Position numbers and translations under genes: made by a program. Positions 51,901 to 64,000 of a stretch of DNA of 64,000 nt are shown piece by piece; the first letter of the stretch is position 1, and every line of letters begins with the position of its first letter. The notes under the pieces are model-generated. The model was given only the letters and a program-made list of their open reading frames with translations, ran no database searches and had not been told where the DNA came from. Location: contig OX030961.1 in the NCBI GenBank assembly GCA_943735955.1, positions 3,024,420-3,088,419 of the forward strand. Direction: 5' to 3'. Origin of the DNA: Piscicola geometra (lineage: Eukaryota; Annelida; Clitellata; Hirudinida; Piscicolidae).

Positions 51901-54900
51901 AAACTGAAAGATATATTGAAATTTACTTAATAAATACATACTGTCTTTACACATAGAGATCGGCTCATACCTGAAAGTCCTGGCAAGCCATCATCCCCTT
52001 GTCTTCCATTCGAGCCAGGCAAGCCTGATTCTCCAGAAAGACCCCGTGGTCCGGGCAGACCTTGAGCTCCAGGTTGACCATTCACTCCTGGATTGCCTGT
52101 GTTTCCCATGCCTCCTTTGGCTCCAGTCTACACGAAAATAAGTAAAGATAGATTAATTAAATATAGAAAAATTAAACATCTAGTAAAAAATTATATAATT
52201 TAAATGTATACTCAAACTTTAACAAAGAGAACTTACAAAGCCTAAAGCTCCTTGGAAGCCAGTATCACCAGAGCTGCCTTTGTCACCAGACTCCCCTGTG
52301 AGCCCAGTGCTACCACGCTCTCCCGGCACTCCAACTACACCTGGCGCACCTATGCTACCTGGTTGGCCTTCAGATCCATCGTTTCCACGAGCCCCTTGCG
52401 GGCCTTTTGGTCCTTGCAGGCCATTAACTCCGATTTGACCAACGCTTCCGGGCGAGCCTTTAGCGCCAACAGCTCCTGTGTCTCCAGGCGCTCCAATGCT
52501 TCCTTGATCGCCCACCGCACCAGGATCTCCAATGGAACCAGTAGATCCAGTTGCACCGGTCGAACCTGGGGTTCCTGCTTGTCCTCTCAAGCCAGGATTG
52601 CCTGGGTTTCCTCTGTCTCCTGGACTACCATCAATGCCAGTGTTTCCTGTGCCTCCATCAGCACCAGGAGAACCAACATCTCCAGTGAAACCAGTTTGGC
52701 CCTTCCTTCCCTGAAATCCAGTTCCGCCTTGCTGACCAGTTGATCCACTGTTCCCTCTGAGACCCGGAACACCTGCAAAACCTTGCGATCCAGTGAAGCC
52801 TTGAGGTCCATCAGGCCCCTTTGTTCCCTGAACTCCTCTTTCCCCTTGCAAGCCTGATTTTGTAAACGTTCATATATCTAAGTTTCGAAATGTTAAAATT
52901 TTTATAACAATTTTTTCCTATACAAGTTACTTATTTTTACACCAAGTTTTAACAACTCAAGCTAAAGATAATTTTTATAGCATATTATAATTACCCTGAA
53001 TTCCAGGCGACCCTTGAAAGCCCGGGATGCCTTTGGGTCCTTGAGGTCCCGTATCACCTACTACTCCGTTTGGTCCATCAACTCCTCTCAGACCAGCTAG
53101 GCCGATGCTTCCCGTTTCTCCAGTATTTCCTCTTTCCCCAGCAGGTCCTGGTAATCCTTGATTTCCAGAATTACCCTTTTGTCCTGGCAAGCCTGTGCTC
53201 CCGACACTACCAGTGTCACCGGGCAATCCTACACCACCAGGAAGACCGTCAAAACCTAGATCACCTGTGGAACCAGTATTGCCAGGCACTCCAAGTTCCC
53301 CTCTCAAACCAGGCAGTCCTTGAAGGCCTTGGGGACCTGCTGGACCTTGTGAACCGGGTTCTCCTGCAGAGCCACTCGAGCCGGCCCTACCAGGGCTTCC
53401 TGGCTGCCCATTCTGTCCTGGAAAACCTCTTTGACCAATCAGACCAGTGCCTCCTGCAATTGTTTTTTAATGACAGCCTTGAGAAACACATCATAACCAA
53501 CAATACAAACAAAAGAAAAAAATCAAATTGGTTATTATTCAAAATCATAAAAATCATTGATTAATATGAAATTAAAAAATAACACTCTCAGTAAAACTGC
53601 GCTATATAAAAAGCATTCGAAATGTTCATTTATATTTGAAGTACCTGTATTTCCAGTGCCTCCAAGCGGACCTCTAACTCCTGGAAACCCTGGTTCTCCT
53701 TGCATACCTGGCAAACCAACAAAACCTGGAGCCCCAGATGCTCCTATGTTACCAGCAATTCCTTGTTGACCTTGGTCTCCTGGCACCCCTGTATCGCCTT
53801 GACGACCTGTATCACCTAGTGCCCCTTGACTTCCTTGGATACCAGGAAAGCCAGTAGATCCAGTGTTTCCAGTGGATCCTTCCTCACCTTGAGCGCCTAT
53901 GCTCCCTTGCTCTCCAAGACTCCCGATGGGACCAATTGGACCTACTGGACCAATTTCTCCTTGAGGTCCAGTGTCTCCTTTCTCTCCGGTAACACCTCTC
54001 TGACCAGCAAGACCAGGGGCACCTTGATTGCCCACACCTCCCTCAAAGCCTGTGGCTCCTTTCAAACCTTTGGGTCCAGTTGATCCGGGATTTCCTTGCC
54101 TTCCCTGGAACCCTTCTTCTCCAACTCTGCCTTGTGAGCCTGTGTTTCCTGGCAAGCCAGTGTCTCCTCTGATGCCTTGAGGGCCTGGAGCACCAATGTC
54201 ACCCGTTGCCCCTAGGTCCCCAATCAGACCAGGTAGACCTTAATGGGATAAAAATCATTAGTTTGAATAAAAAAAAGAATTGGATAATAAAAAAATTAAT
54301 TAAATATATGAAAATCAAGTGATGTTTGTTTTCTAAAATGAGTTTCACTCACCAGTGTTTCCTCTGTCTCCTCTGAATCCTTCAGGACCAGTGTCTCCAG
54401 GGGATCCAGTGGCTCCGTCTACACCATTCCTTCCAATCAAACCGGGCTGACCGAAACTTCCAGAGGGGCCGATGAAGCCAGCAGGACCTATATCTCCCGT
54501 GTCTCCAGTCCTTCCGGTGTCTCCTTGTATGCCAGGCAGTCCTTGGAAGCCTTGAGGCCCTGGAGAACCTTTCGCGCCCTTTTCTCCAGTCGCCCCATTC
54601 AATCCAGGATCTCCTGGAAAGCCAGACAATCCTTGACTTCCCGGCTGACCAGTGTCCCCTGGAGCTCCAGTATCACCTCTTGGACCATCAATTCCTCGTA
54701 AACCTTTAGCACCTCTCGGTCCATCTACTCCGAAAACGCCTGGAGAGCCTGTATTGCCGGTATCTCCAGTCACACCAGGCTGGCCAGGAAAGCCGTCAGG
54801 TCCTGGTGCCCCTCTGTTGCCTACAGACCCTGAACTTCCTGTATCTCCTTGTTCTCCAAGATCGCCTTTCCTTCCAGCAAAGCCAGAAGCTCCCACAAAT

Positions 54901-57900
54901 CCTTCTCTGCCGACCTCTCCTTTGTTACCCGGCGCACCAGAGTTGCCGGTGTTTCCGGGTCTGCCATCAGCTCCTCTTACGCCTGGAAATCCTCTTTGTC
55001 CTTGTGGGCCTGTGAAACCATTTGAGCCACTAATGCCAGGTGCTCCAGCTTCTCCTGGAGAGCCATTTTCTCCAGGAGCTCCTTGGTCACCAATAATGCC
55101 TGTAGGCCCAGTATACCCTGTGAAGCCATTACTCCCTCTGTCTCCTCGTTGTCCAGGAGCACCAATCCCTCCACTGAAGCCAGCTTGACCAAGCGGTCCC
55201 ACTGCCCCAGGCAGACCAGCTGCTCCAGTGTCTCCTGGCCTGCCTTCCTGACCCCTGGAACCAGTGTCTCCTGCAAACCCAGGCAAACCGGTTGCTCCTT
55301 TGTCTCCTCTCACACCTTGAACGCCATCTTCACCATTTCGTCCCTCAAAACCAGGCGATCCAGGCACTCCAGTAGAGCCTCTTTCTCCAGTATCACCAGA
55401 CTCTCCATTCCGACCTCGAATACCCGGTGAACCATTCGGCCCTGTACGACCAGTTTGACCAGTGTCACCACTGAAACCCACAACTCCTGTATCTCCATCT
55501 CTTCCTGCCACTCCTTGCACTCCTTGATCGCCTATTTGACCTTTGAAACCGGTGTTTCCAGTATCTCCAGTTGATCCTATTTCACCATTCGGCCCCTGGA
55601 CTCCTTGAGGGCCTTGCAAGCCTGTGAAGCCTGGCTGTCCTTTCGGTCCTTCTACACCACTGGGTCCTGTTTGTGCAAAGAAAATTCAAACATTCAAAAT
55701 AAAAAGGAAAAAAAAATTTTTGGTAATAAAAAAAATCAATTTTAATCATCAACCTTTTAGTCCTGGATTGCCAGTGTCTCCTATCAAACCAGCTGGACCT
55801 TGCTGGCCTGAGTCTCCAACTGCTCCTGCAATTCCCGGCGATCCAACGGGTCCTCTGAAACCAAAACTTCCACTTGGTCCTGGATCTCCTGTCGGTCCAG
55901 AAGTTCCCCGTGGGCCCGTGTCTCCAGATTGTCCGACTGCACCTTGCAAACCATCAGGTCCTTTGGGTCCAGTAGGCCCTCTCTGACCGTCGGCTCCATT
56001 GGCACCAGGCTGACCAGTAGCTCCTGGTGCACCTAAAAAGCCAACATCACCATCGGGACCGTCGAAACCGGGAGATCCGTCTCTTCCCGGAGCTCCAGCC
56101 AGTCCTATACTTCCCATAGCTCCAGGAGAGCCTAGTCGTCCAGGCGTACCTGGAGAGCCACTTGGGCCCGTGTCCCCCGTGTCTCCAGTACTCCCAGGAC
56201 TTCCTGTGCTTCCTGTGTCGCAATATTGTTAATTAAAAAAGTATTCTTTTTGATGAAAATATACTTCTTTATACTTTTTTTGTGTGAAAAACATATAACA
56301 AAACATAACTTAAATGAAAAAAAAATTTAAAACTACGTTAACGTAAGAAACAAGCAATATAGATGCAATCTCACCTACTAAGCCTTGAGGTCCTACGTTT
56401 CCAGGCTGACCAAGGGAGCCAACAGGTCCGGTGCTTCCAGTGTTCCCAGGCAGTCCAGGTGCTCCAGGAGAACCAGCACTCCCCTCGAAACCTTCCAGCC
56501 CTCTGTCACCATCCCTGCCTGGAGAACCCACCCCACCAGTAGCACCAACTGGACCACTAATTCCTCTTGTCCCCGGTTGACCTCTGGTTCCCGTATCTCC
56601 CTCAGTGCCGGATAGACCTCTTTGACCTGGTTGGCCTGCCGGTCCAGCGAAACCAGATTGTCCTGTGTCACCTGTAACTCCTTGAAAACCAGTCGCTCCA
56701 TTGTTGCCTCTCAACCCTGGAGCTCCAATTTGACCCTTGAAGCCTATGAGGGTGCAAAAAATGGTTAAGTACATAATTTAATTAGATATTTGTTTAATCT
56801 AACAGCCTATTATTTACCTGTAGAGCCAGTCCCGCCAGTAGAACCGGTATCACCAACGTCTCCCCGTCTGCCTGGACTGCCTGCATTTCCTGGAAAACCG
56901 AGACCACCTGGGCTTCCACTCGCTCCAGTAGATCCTGTGGCACCCACTTGCCCAGAAAAACCTTCAGCTCCCACTGGACCAGTTGCGCCTTGGGGGCCCT
57001 GCAAGCCACTCTCACCTCTGTTCCCCTTTGAACCAGGGCTTCCACTTTTACCTGTTGAATCGAATAAACTATTGAAAACGATTTATACCTTTTTAAAGTA
57101 TCTTTTTACATATGAAAATAGACATCTGATAATGACCTAAGCCTCCAGTAGCTCCAGTAGCTCCAGTATCGCCTGCATCACCCCTCAGTCCAGTGGGACC
57201 AGAATTGCCAGGTTGGCCTTGAGGACCAAGCTGTCCTGCAGTGCCTGTGTTACCGGTGTCTCCAGACCTCCCCACAGTTCCAGTGTCTCCTTTGATACCG
57301 GGACTACCTGGGAAACCAACCTCCCCCTGAGGTCCATCAGGACCTCTTTGACCAGCCGATCCTTGCTGCCCTACTTGACCTGCTTGTCCTATCAGACCAG
57401 GATTTCCCTATTGAAAAGTTTAGATTATAACTTTTACATTTTATAACTACCAAAAAATAATTTGAGTTGTAAATTTTTTTTAACTTTTGAAATAAATACG
57501 GAAAGTTTCTCACAGGGTTTCCAACTCTTCCAGTAGCTCCAGGAGCACCTGGATCTCCATCAAATCCACGCTCACCCTGACGTCCTTTGAAGCCATCTTG
57601 TCCTGGAAACCCAGCAGCACCTGTATTTCCTGGATTTCCCAGCAAGCCAGGCTGTCCTGGCTCCCCTGGAAAGCCATTGTCTCCCCTTTCTCCAGGCTGA
57701 CCAACTTGTCCTGGTCTTCCTGTATCTCCCACCTCTCCATTCCTCCCATTGCTTCCAGGCTGTCCAGGCGTTCCAGTGGCTCCAACATCCCCTGTACCAC
57801 CAGTGCTTCCTTGCACTCCAGGCTGACCAGCAGATCCAGATTGTCCTGTATCTCCTGCGGATCCCGCTTGACCCGTGTTTCCAGGGTTCCCAGTGTCACC

Positions 57901-60900
57901 ATTCAAGCCATCCAATCCCCTCACGCCAGCACTTCCAGTGTCTCCAACTTCTCCCTTCACACCCCTCTCTCCAGTGAAGCCATTACTTCCAGGTGTTCCA
58001 GTGCTTCCTTGTACTCCTTGAAGACCTGGCTGTCCTTTCTGACCTTCATCTCCCTGTCTCCCTGCTGCTCCAGACTGCCCACTCGGTCCCGGGTTCCCTC
58101 TTGCACCTTCTAATCCTATCCCACCCGACTGTCCCGCTGGTCCAGGCAAACCAGGAAAACCTTTGCTACCTTTTTGTGAAAAAAAATTTGAAAAATAAAT
58201 AGCGGTTAGCTTTGAGAATTACATTAATAATAGAAACAGAGTTGTAAGTTGATGATACCGTCAGTTCCAGGGTTTCCAGGGAACCCAGCTTGACCAGGGC
58301 TTCCCTTGGGTCCAGGAGCTCCTTGAAAACCTGGGAATCCAGGAGCGCCTATTTGTCCAGCGAAACCATCAGACCCAGGCTGTCCTCTTTCTCCAGGCGA
58401 ACCAGGACTTCCTGGAAAGCCTGATTGGCCTGGCTGACCAGCAGTTCCCGTATCTCCTGCGTCCCCTGTGAAACCTGCTCTTCCTGGAGCTCCAGCGGCA
58501 CCTGGAGTTCCCGTAAAACCTGTCACTCCTGTCCCACCCACTTGTCCAGCAAAGCCCGGGAGGCCTCTCACACCAGTGGGTCCTTAATGATTTAATCAGC
58601 ATGCAAGAATATACTACCAAGTAGACAGTAAAAAGATTTTTAATTGAATTTATTTCGTAAATGAACTTACCTTTCAGACCAGTTTCTCCTCTCACGCCAA
58701 CTTCTCCAGTGTTGCCTACCTCTCCCACTCCTCCTTGAGTGCCCTGTTCTCCTTGGTCACCTGACACCCCAGCATCTCCTGGTTGTCCTTTCACGCCTGG
58801 CTGACCTTTCAGACCAATCACGCCTCTGGCACCTGTGTCTCCATTTGACCCTGTACTGCCAACGATTCCAGGAAGACCTGAAGATATATAAATCTTGTAT
58901 TAACATTTTGTTATATTTAGCATTTTTAAAATATATATTTTTAAAGAATTATAATGAACGTATAGATTCAATTCTCGACCATTTCAGAAAAAAATACCTA
59001 CCCACAGATCCGGCAAGTCCAACTAATCCAGTATCACCGTCGGCACCAGGAATACCAGGGTTCCCAGCTTGACCAGGCGATCCAGGACTTCCACTTTGTC
59101 CTGGAGTTCCCGGTAATCCAGGCTGCCCATCAAATCCGGGCTGCCCATCAAAACCCCTGTTGCCCTTGTCTCCAGGAGCACCTGGTTGGCCTGCAAAACC
59201 TGGGTTGCCAACAGTTCCAGTGGGACCCGGAAAGCCAGGAAAGCCCGCAGGCCCAGGCAAACCTGCTTCACCTGCCTGTCCTAAAGCGCCTGGAGCAAAA
59301 AATAATTTGTTTATTTAAATATTCGAAAAATAATTATTTCTAATCCTATCAAAGTAAAACAGAAATTATCAAACACACCTTCATTATTGTCAAACCGATC
59401 TTAGAATGTTGAACATTACCTGTGGGTCCTGTTGCTCCGACAAGCCCAGGGAGTCCTGGAAAGCCCTGTTGTCCTGGGTCGCCTTTTTCGCCGGGACTTC
59501 CAGCAAAACCTGGTCTTCCAGATGCTCCACTCTGACCAGTGTCTCCAGGAAGACCTGTTGGGCCAGTCTGACCTGTAGAACCATCTGTCCCGGCTGATCC
59601 TGGTGAACCTGGAGAGCCTACTGGACCCGTGTCGCCTGTGCCTCCTTTTTGAAAAATTGAAAAGAACAATTAATCAAAATCATTAGAAAAAATCATTTTA
59701 ATATATGTATATTTCAAATATCAAAGTACCTTGCAGTCCTGGTGCACCGATGCTTCCAGTATTTCCAACGTTTCCACTGCTTCCTGGGTCACCCGTCGCT
59801 CCTTGCGAACCGGTTGACCCACTTGGACCCAAAACACCTACTACACCCGACTCCCCTACCGAACCAGGAGCACCTGTTGAACCTGCAGGTCCAATACTAC
59901 CCGGTTGTCCCGTTGGACCTGGCTGTCCCGGATTGCCTGGGCTACCTGGAAAGCCAGTGTCTCCTACATTGCCGGGTTGCCCTGAGAAGCCTGGAAAGCC
60001 TGGGAAGCCTGGAACTCCCTTCCCACCAGCTACACCAGGCAAACCCGGAGCTCCAGCAAATCCAATGTCACCTCGTTCTCCTTTGGCTCCGTCGAAACCA
60101 TTGTTGCCTGAAGTATTCAAAATTAATTTTCTAAGATATAATAATTGACATTTTTCAACGTCACTTTTATTTTGTGAAATTGAATTTAAATCATTTATTT
60201 TTTCTTAATTTTAACATTTATTTATTTAATTTTGTGAATTTTACAAATAATGAAAAATTTCAAATTTATTTAATAAGTTGATGCAACAACCATCTCTGCC
60301 AGGGGTGCCAGGAAAGCCCGGAGAGCCGGTATCTCCAATCTCTCCATTAAATCCACGGGGACCAGGGACTCCCAGAGGTCCAGGTGCACCAGTGTTGCCT
60401 ATAGGTCCGGGCAGACCCGTGGCTCCATTGGCACCCGCCATTCCAGCAGTTCCAGGAGACCCTTGTGGTCCAATACTACCACTCGCTCCTACTTCCCCAG
60501 ATGCACCCACTAAACCAGTGGGTCCTGCCGGTCCACGCACTCCTTGTGAGCCTGTTGGTCCTGGAAGATTCGTAACATGAAGTAATATTATAAAGATATT
60601 TGAAAATATTTAATTTCAAAATCAGCTAAAACTTTAAATTTGTAAATTATTCTATAAAAACATCTTCAAACTCATAAACATATTTTTCTCTTCGCAAACA
60701 TAAATATTTTATTACCTGCTATTCCAACGTTTCCTGATGCACCAGCCGCTCCAGAATCTCCCACTGAACCACTAGCACCCTTTGGGCCCTGAGGTCCTGG
60801 AGATCCTTTAGCACCCTGATCTCCTGGTCTCCCAAGACTGCCTTGGAAACCAGTGTCTCCAGGCCGTCCTGTTGCCCCTATTGTTCCTGTCGCCCCTGCT

Positions 60901-63900
60901 CTTCCATCCACTCCTCTTTCTCCTGGAAAACCAACTTGTCCATTTTGTCCAGAACTTCCTTTGAATCCGTTTTGACCAGGTTGGCCTATTTTGTGGATTT
61001 TTAAATTGATTACTTGAAGTATTTCACTTATTAGATTGATGAGTAAGATTTTTAACTTGTTGATTAATGATACAATACAATACAACGACGAGTTAACGTG
61101 GCGCAAACCCGGACGGGCTTCAATGATTACAATATTTCACTTGTTGATTAATGATTACAATATTTCACTCGTTAGATTGATTAGTATGATATTTCACTTA
61201 CCAGGAGTTCCTGGCAAACCAGTATCTCCAGCTACACCAATGAAGCCTGGAGACCCAGGAAAGCCTCTATTTCCGGGAAACCCATTGTTTCCAGGAAAAC
61301 CTTGTGGACCAGGGAGACCACTAGGTCCAGTAGCTCCAGTTGCCCCCCCACTGCCAGGCTGACCAGGTGTTCCAGGTTGTCCGGTGAATCCCACATTGCC
61401 GGGAAGTCCCGGGAGTCCATCCTGACCTCTTTGACCTGGAGTGCCTGTAGCTCCTGTGGCGCCATCGACTCCATCAAGACCACTCGCTCCCTGCTGACCC
61501 GTGCTGCCACTTGGACCCGTGTTTCCAGTGCTTCCTAAGAGTGTCATTACGAGTATTTAAACTTTCGAAATTTTGAAAAGTAATAGATTAGTGAATAAAT
61601 GTATCCTAAATCCACCTTGCACTCCAGCCAATCCATCTGGACCCCTAGATCCAGGAGCTCCAGTCTGTCCAGCAAAGCCCGTATTTCCGGGCTGACCAGG
61701 CTCACCCCTGATTCCCGTGGGCCCCACGTTTCCCCTATCACCTGGCAAACCTGTGTTCCCTACTGGACCAGCACGTCCTGGTCAAATGAAACATTATTAA
61801 AGAATCGAATAAATTATACTTATATTTGAAAATGGAAAAACAAATTAAATTCAATTATATATTAACCACCTGTATCTCCAGACGAGCCTGTATCACCAGG
61901 CGAACCATTGTCACCGGGGAAGCCAATTTGACCAGGACTGCCACTAGCTCCAGGCAATCCAGGGGAACCAGCTTGTCCCATGCTACCAGGCTGTCCGGGT
62001 GAGCCAGAAAGACCAGGAAAACCAGCAATTCCAGTGAATCCTGTATCGCCCACATCTCCAGGCAATCCCCTGAAGCCAGGAGGTCCTGGAACGCCGACAG
62101 CCCCCTTTTGACCCTTGAAGCCACTCGCCCCGGTGTCTCCGACCTCTCCATTGACACCATTGGTACCTGGTCTTCCTACAGCTCCAGGCTGACCTGGCAA
62201 TCCTGTTAAACCAGTCATTCCTATCGGTCCGCTTTCTCCAGGTAAACCGGTATCACCTGTGTCAATTAAAATTAGTTTCATCTACTGAATTGTTCACATT
62301 ATTTAGTACTTTGAAAAGTCTGATGATAAAACCTGTGAATCCAGTGGGTCCTTCTGAGCCAGGTGCCCCTGTGAAACCTGACCTGCCTGCTTGTCCAGGC
62401 TCCCCTCTATCACCTGGAGCGCCGATGGAGCCAGCGTTTCCTACTGGACCTATGGGACCTGTAGCGCCAGGCAATCCATTTTCTCCAGTCGGACCCCGAG
62501 CTCCTTCGTTACCAGCTTGGCCATTAGAACCTGAGATTGTTTCCCAATTTTATATTTATTTTTAAACTATCTTTTTGTCACTATTAAACTAAATATCGTT
62601 TTTGAAATAAACCATTTTGATTGAAAAAACATTAGTGAGTTTTTTTTTAAGTTATCTTAAGTTATATATCTTTTTCAAAGTTTTAATGACACTCCTGACT
62701 ACCTTGAATTCCTGTAGAACCTGTATTTCCAGGTTCTCCTTGGTTGCCTGGTTCTCCAGTTGGGCCTCTGGGACCAGGTGAACCTGAAGGTCCTGGCACT
62801 CCACTCACCCCCAACGGACCTCTCTGACCCACTAGTCCAGTTAGGCCAGTAGCTCCTGGAGTCCCTTTAACTCCTTGCACTCCTTGAATACTTTGTCCCG
62901 GAGCGCCTGGAAAACCAGCTTGTCCAGGAAATCCTGGTGACCCTGGAGTTCCAGGCTGACCATTGACGCCATTCTGACCAGGATTTCCGATTTCTCCTGG
63001 ATTTCCCGGGAGACCAGGTAGCCCTCTTTCGCCCTGTTGGCCTACAAATCCAGTCTCACCAGGACTACCAACAGGTCCCACTAACCCGATTAAACCATTA
63101 GGACCATTATCTCCTCTCTGACCCTTGACTCCATCGGGACCAATGGCACCTGTATCGCCCGGTTCTCCTCTACTCCCTGGACTGCCTTCTATTCCAGGCA
63201 AACCCACATCTCCCGAGTTTCCAGGAGCTCCAACAGGTCCAGTCGGCCCAGTAGCTCCAATCTGTCCGGAATTACCTGTGAAACCTTGAATACCAGGTGC
63301 TCCTGTCGAGCCTTGAGGACCTCTCTGTCCAGTACTCCCAGGCACACCTTTACTGCCTGGGAAACCGGCTTGGCCTGGTTGTCCCGTGCTTCCTTCAGCA
63401 CCAGGCTGTCCAACACTTCCTGAAAGTCCTGTGTCTCCCCTTCCACCAGGTAAACCAATTGTCCCAGGCTGTCCTGGTTCACCTTTAAATGATTTTGTGG
63501 GATTTGAGTAGTGTTTAAAAAGACTTCAATTCGTTAAGATATAATTTTTAAAACAGTAAGTGATTCTCAAAATAATAAAAAATGAAATCTAACCTCTTGG
63601 ACCAAGATCGCCTACGAATCCAGTGTCACCAGCAAGTCCATTGAGACCAGGTTGACCAGAAGGGCCCACTGAACCAGTTGGTCCAGCTGCTCCAACCAAC
63701 CCAGGAGCTCCTGTGCCTCCCGTATCCCCTTGGAAGCCTTGCACTCCATCTATGCCCCTTGGTCCGGGAAATCCTGGAGCACCACTGAGGCCCTGTAGTC
63801 CTGGCAGTCCTCTGAAACCGGGAGAGCCTGGAAAGCCTTGATTTCCTTTTGAAATAAAGTATTTTAAATTATAGTTATAATTTATAATATTTGATTGAAG

Positions 63901-64000
63901 AATTTTGTTATAAATAATATTTATTGATTTTGAAAAAGATATTACCTGGCTGTCCACCCAAGCCATTTCTTCCAGTGGCACCAGTGTCTCCATTAGCTCC
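45543..64000 (-). CDS. Giant cuticle-type collagen with C-terminal membrane anchor (5' part beyond the window)
   Basis: At least 34 exons, 14,535 coding nt in the window. Thirty-three exons encode about 4,700 residues of Gly-X-Y. Only two breaks were seen: GVPGTGAPG (48524-48532) and GQSIQG (62881-62898). Thr is frequent in Y (7 of 41 triplets in exon 56375-56743, against 8 Pro), as in annelid cuticle collagens, where Y-position Thr is glycosylated. No Cys was noticed in the helix. The last exon leaves the repeat (GALGVGFMQ), gives a heptad-like [20 protein letters not shown], one transmembrane helix (45822-45896, [20 protein letters not shown] onward), a basic stop-transfer [15 protein letters not shown] and a 92-residue tail. 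That predicts the triple helix outside and the C terminus inside the cell. No fibrillar or NC1 C-propeptide is present. The cuticle assignment is inference; the repeat and the membrane segment are seen. Confidence 0.9.
46077..64000 (-). other. Exon map of the collagen triple-helix region
   Basis: Exons, 3' to 5': 46077-46199, 46293-46499, 46576-46791, 46903-48279, 48463-48999, 49146-49748, 49827-50438, 50569-51279, 51409-51858, 51971-52127, 52237-52853, 52995-53453, 53645-54238, 54353-55666, 55754-56212, 56375-56743, 56818-57051, 57137-57407, 57514-58169, 58259-58582, 58671-58877, 59002-59289, 59420-59644, 59730-60107, 60291-60560, 60716-60985, 61202-61534, 61616-61777, 61870-62256, 62333-62530, 62703-63482, 63594-63845, 63946-beyond 64000. 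Almost all introns split a Gly codon after its first G (phase 1); the two at 52128-52236 and 57408-57513 are phase 0. Exon lengths range from 123 to 1377 nt and are not built on the 54-nt unit of fibrillar collagens. The acceptor at 50439 has a poor pyrimidine tract, and the donor at 46902 is GC. Confidence 0.88.
46792..46902 (-). promoter_or_regulatory. Collagen intron with GC donor
   Basis: The only phase-correct junction is ATC G|GCTAGTTAC. The nearby GT (TA|GTTACT) would join to make a TAG stop with the next exon. With the GC donor the upstream exon is 1377 nt, a multiple of three like its neighbours. Confidence 0.7.

Noticed and set aside
52990..52997. A possible frameshift at the collagen exon end CAGGGTAAT
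   Set aside because: Recounting shows CAG G|GTAAT, a normal phase-1 donor. The exon 52995-53453 is 459 nt, a multiple of three.
46898..63900. Long plus-strand open frames rich in Pro (PGxPxxPxxP)
   Set aside because: They are antisense shadows of the Gly-X-Y repeat: GGN on one strand gives NCC on the other, so stops are rare. Splice sites and frame belong to the minus strand.

Overview
The window is animal nuclear DNA. Genes are split by short spliceosomal introns, intergenic DNA is AT-rich, simple repeats are abundant, and there are relics of LINE, SINE, hAT and Tc1/mariner elements. The best phylum guess is an annelid (inference). The main reason is the giant collagen on the right: a very long, almost unbroken Gly-X-Y chain with much Thr in the Y position, which is the signature of annelid cuticle collagens. 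The conserved genes (GM130, CTR1, DNAJC21, Tweety) only show that it is a bilaterian-type animal.

Layout. 51-3205 (+): the 3' exons of GOLGA2/GM130. 4095-6155 (+): a seven-exon tetraspanin-like gene. 6390-7069 (-): a three-exon gene for a small secreted PAN/apple-like protein. 8456-9613 (+): a five-exon CTR1/SLC31A1 copper transporter. About 10.6-33 kb: a cluster of tandemly and invertedly duplicated two-exon genes for secreted PAN-like proteins of about 100 residues. It has six intact copies (11.05, 16.09, 17.79, 23.35, 31.62 and 32.41 kb), at least four pseudogenes or fragments, and many transposon relics. 33960-39073 (-): the whole DNAJC21/JJJ1 ribosome-biogenesis co-chaperone in 13 exons, with a hAT element in its last intron. 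39545-45063 (+): the whole Tweety-family (TTYH) membrane protein in 13 exons, head-to-head with DNAJC21. 45543-64000 (-): the 3' portion of a giant collagen gene, convergent with TTYH and running off the right edge.

The exon models come from reading both strands. Every junction in GOLGA2, the tetraspanin, CTR1, DNAJC21, TTYH and the collagen keeps phase, and exon lengths are consistent. Two introns appear to use GC rather than GT donors.

Most notable are four things. The collagen shows about 4,700 residues of Gly-X-Y with two interruptions seen and ends in a juxtamembrane segment, one transmembrane helix and a basic cytoplasmic tail, so it would be anchored by its C terminus, opposite to known membrane collagens. 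Simple repeats in GOLGA2, DNAJC21 and TTYH begin at splice sites with fixed polarity (GT/GAT/GGT after donors, CA/CAC/CAT before acceptors), including a 33-bp array in DNAJC21 that repeats the donor itself in frame. The secreted-protein cluster carries a strongly conserved core promoter with a constant 44-nt TATA-to-ATG distance. A hAT insertion has a perfect 8-bp target duplication and an empty paralogous site in the neighbouring intron.
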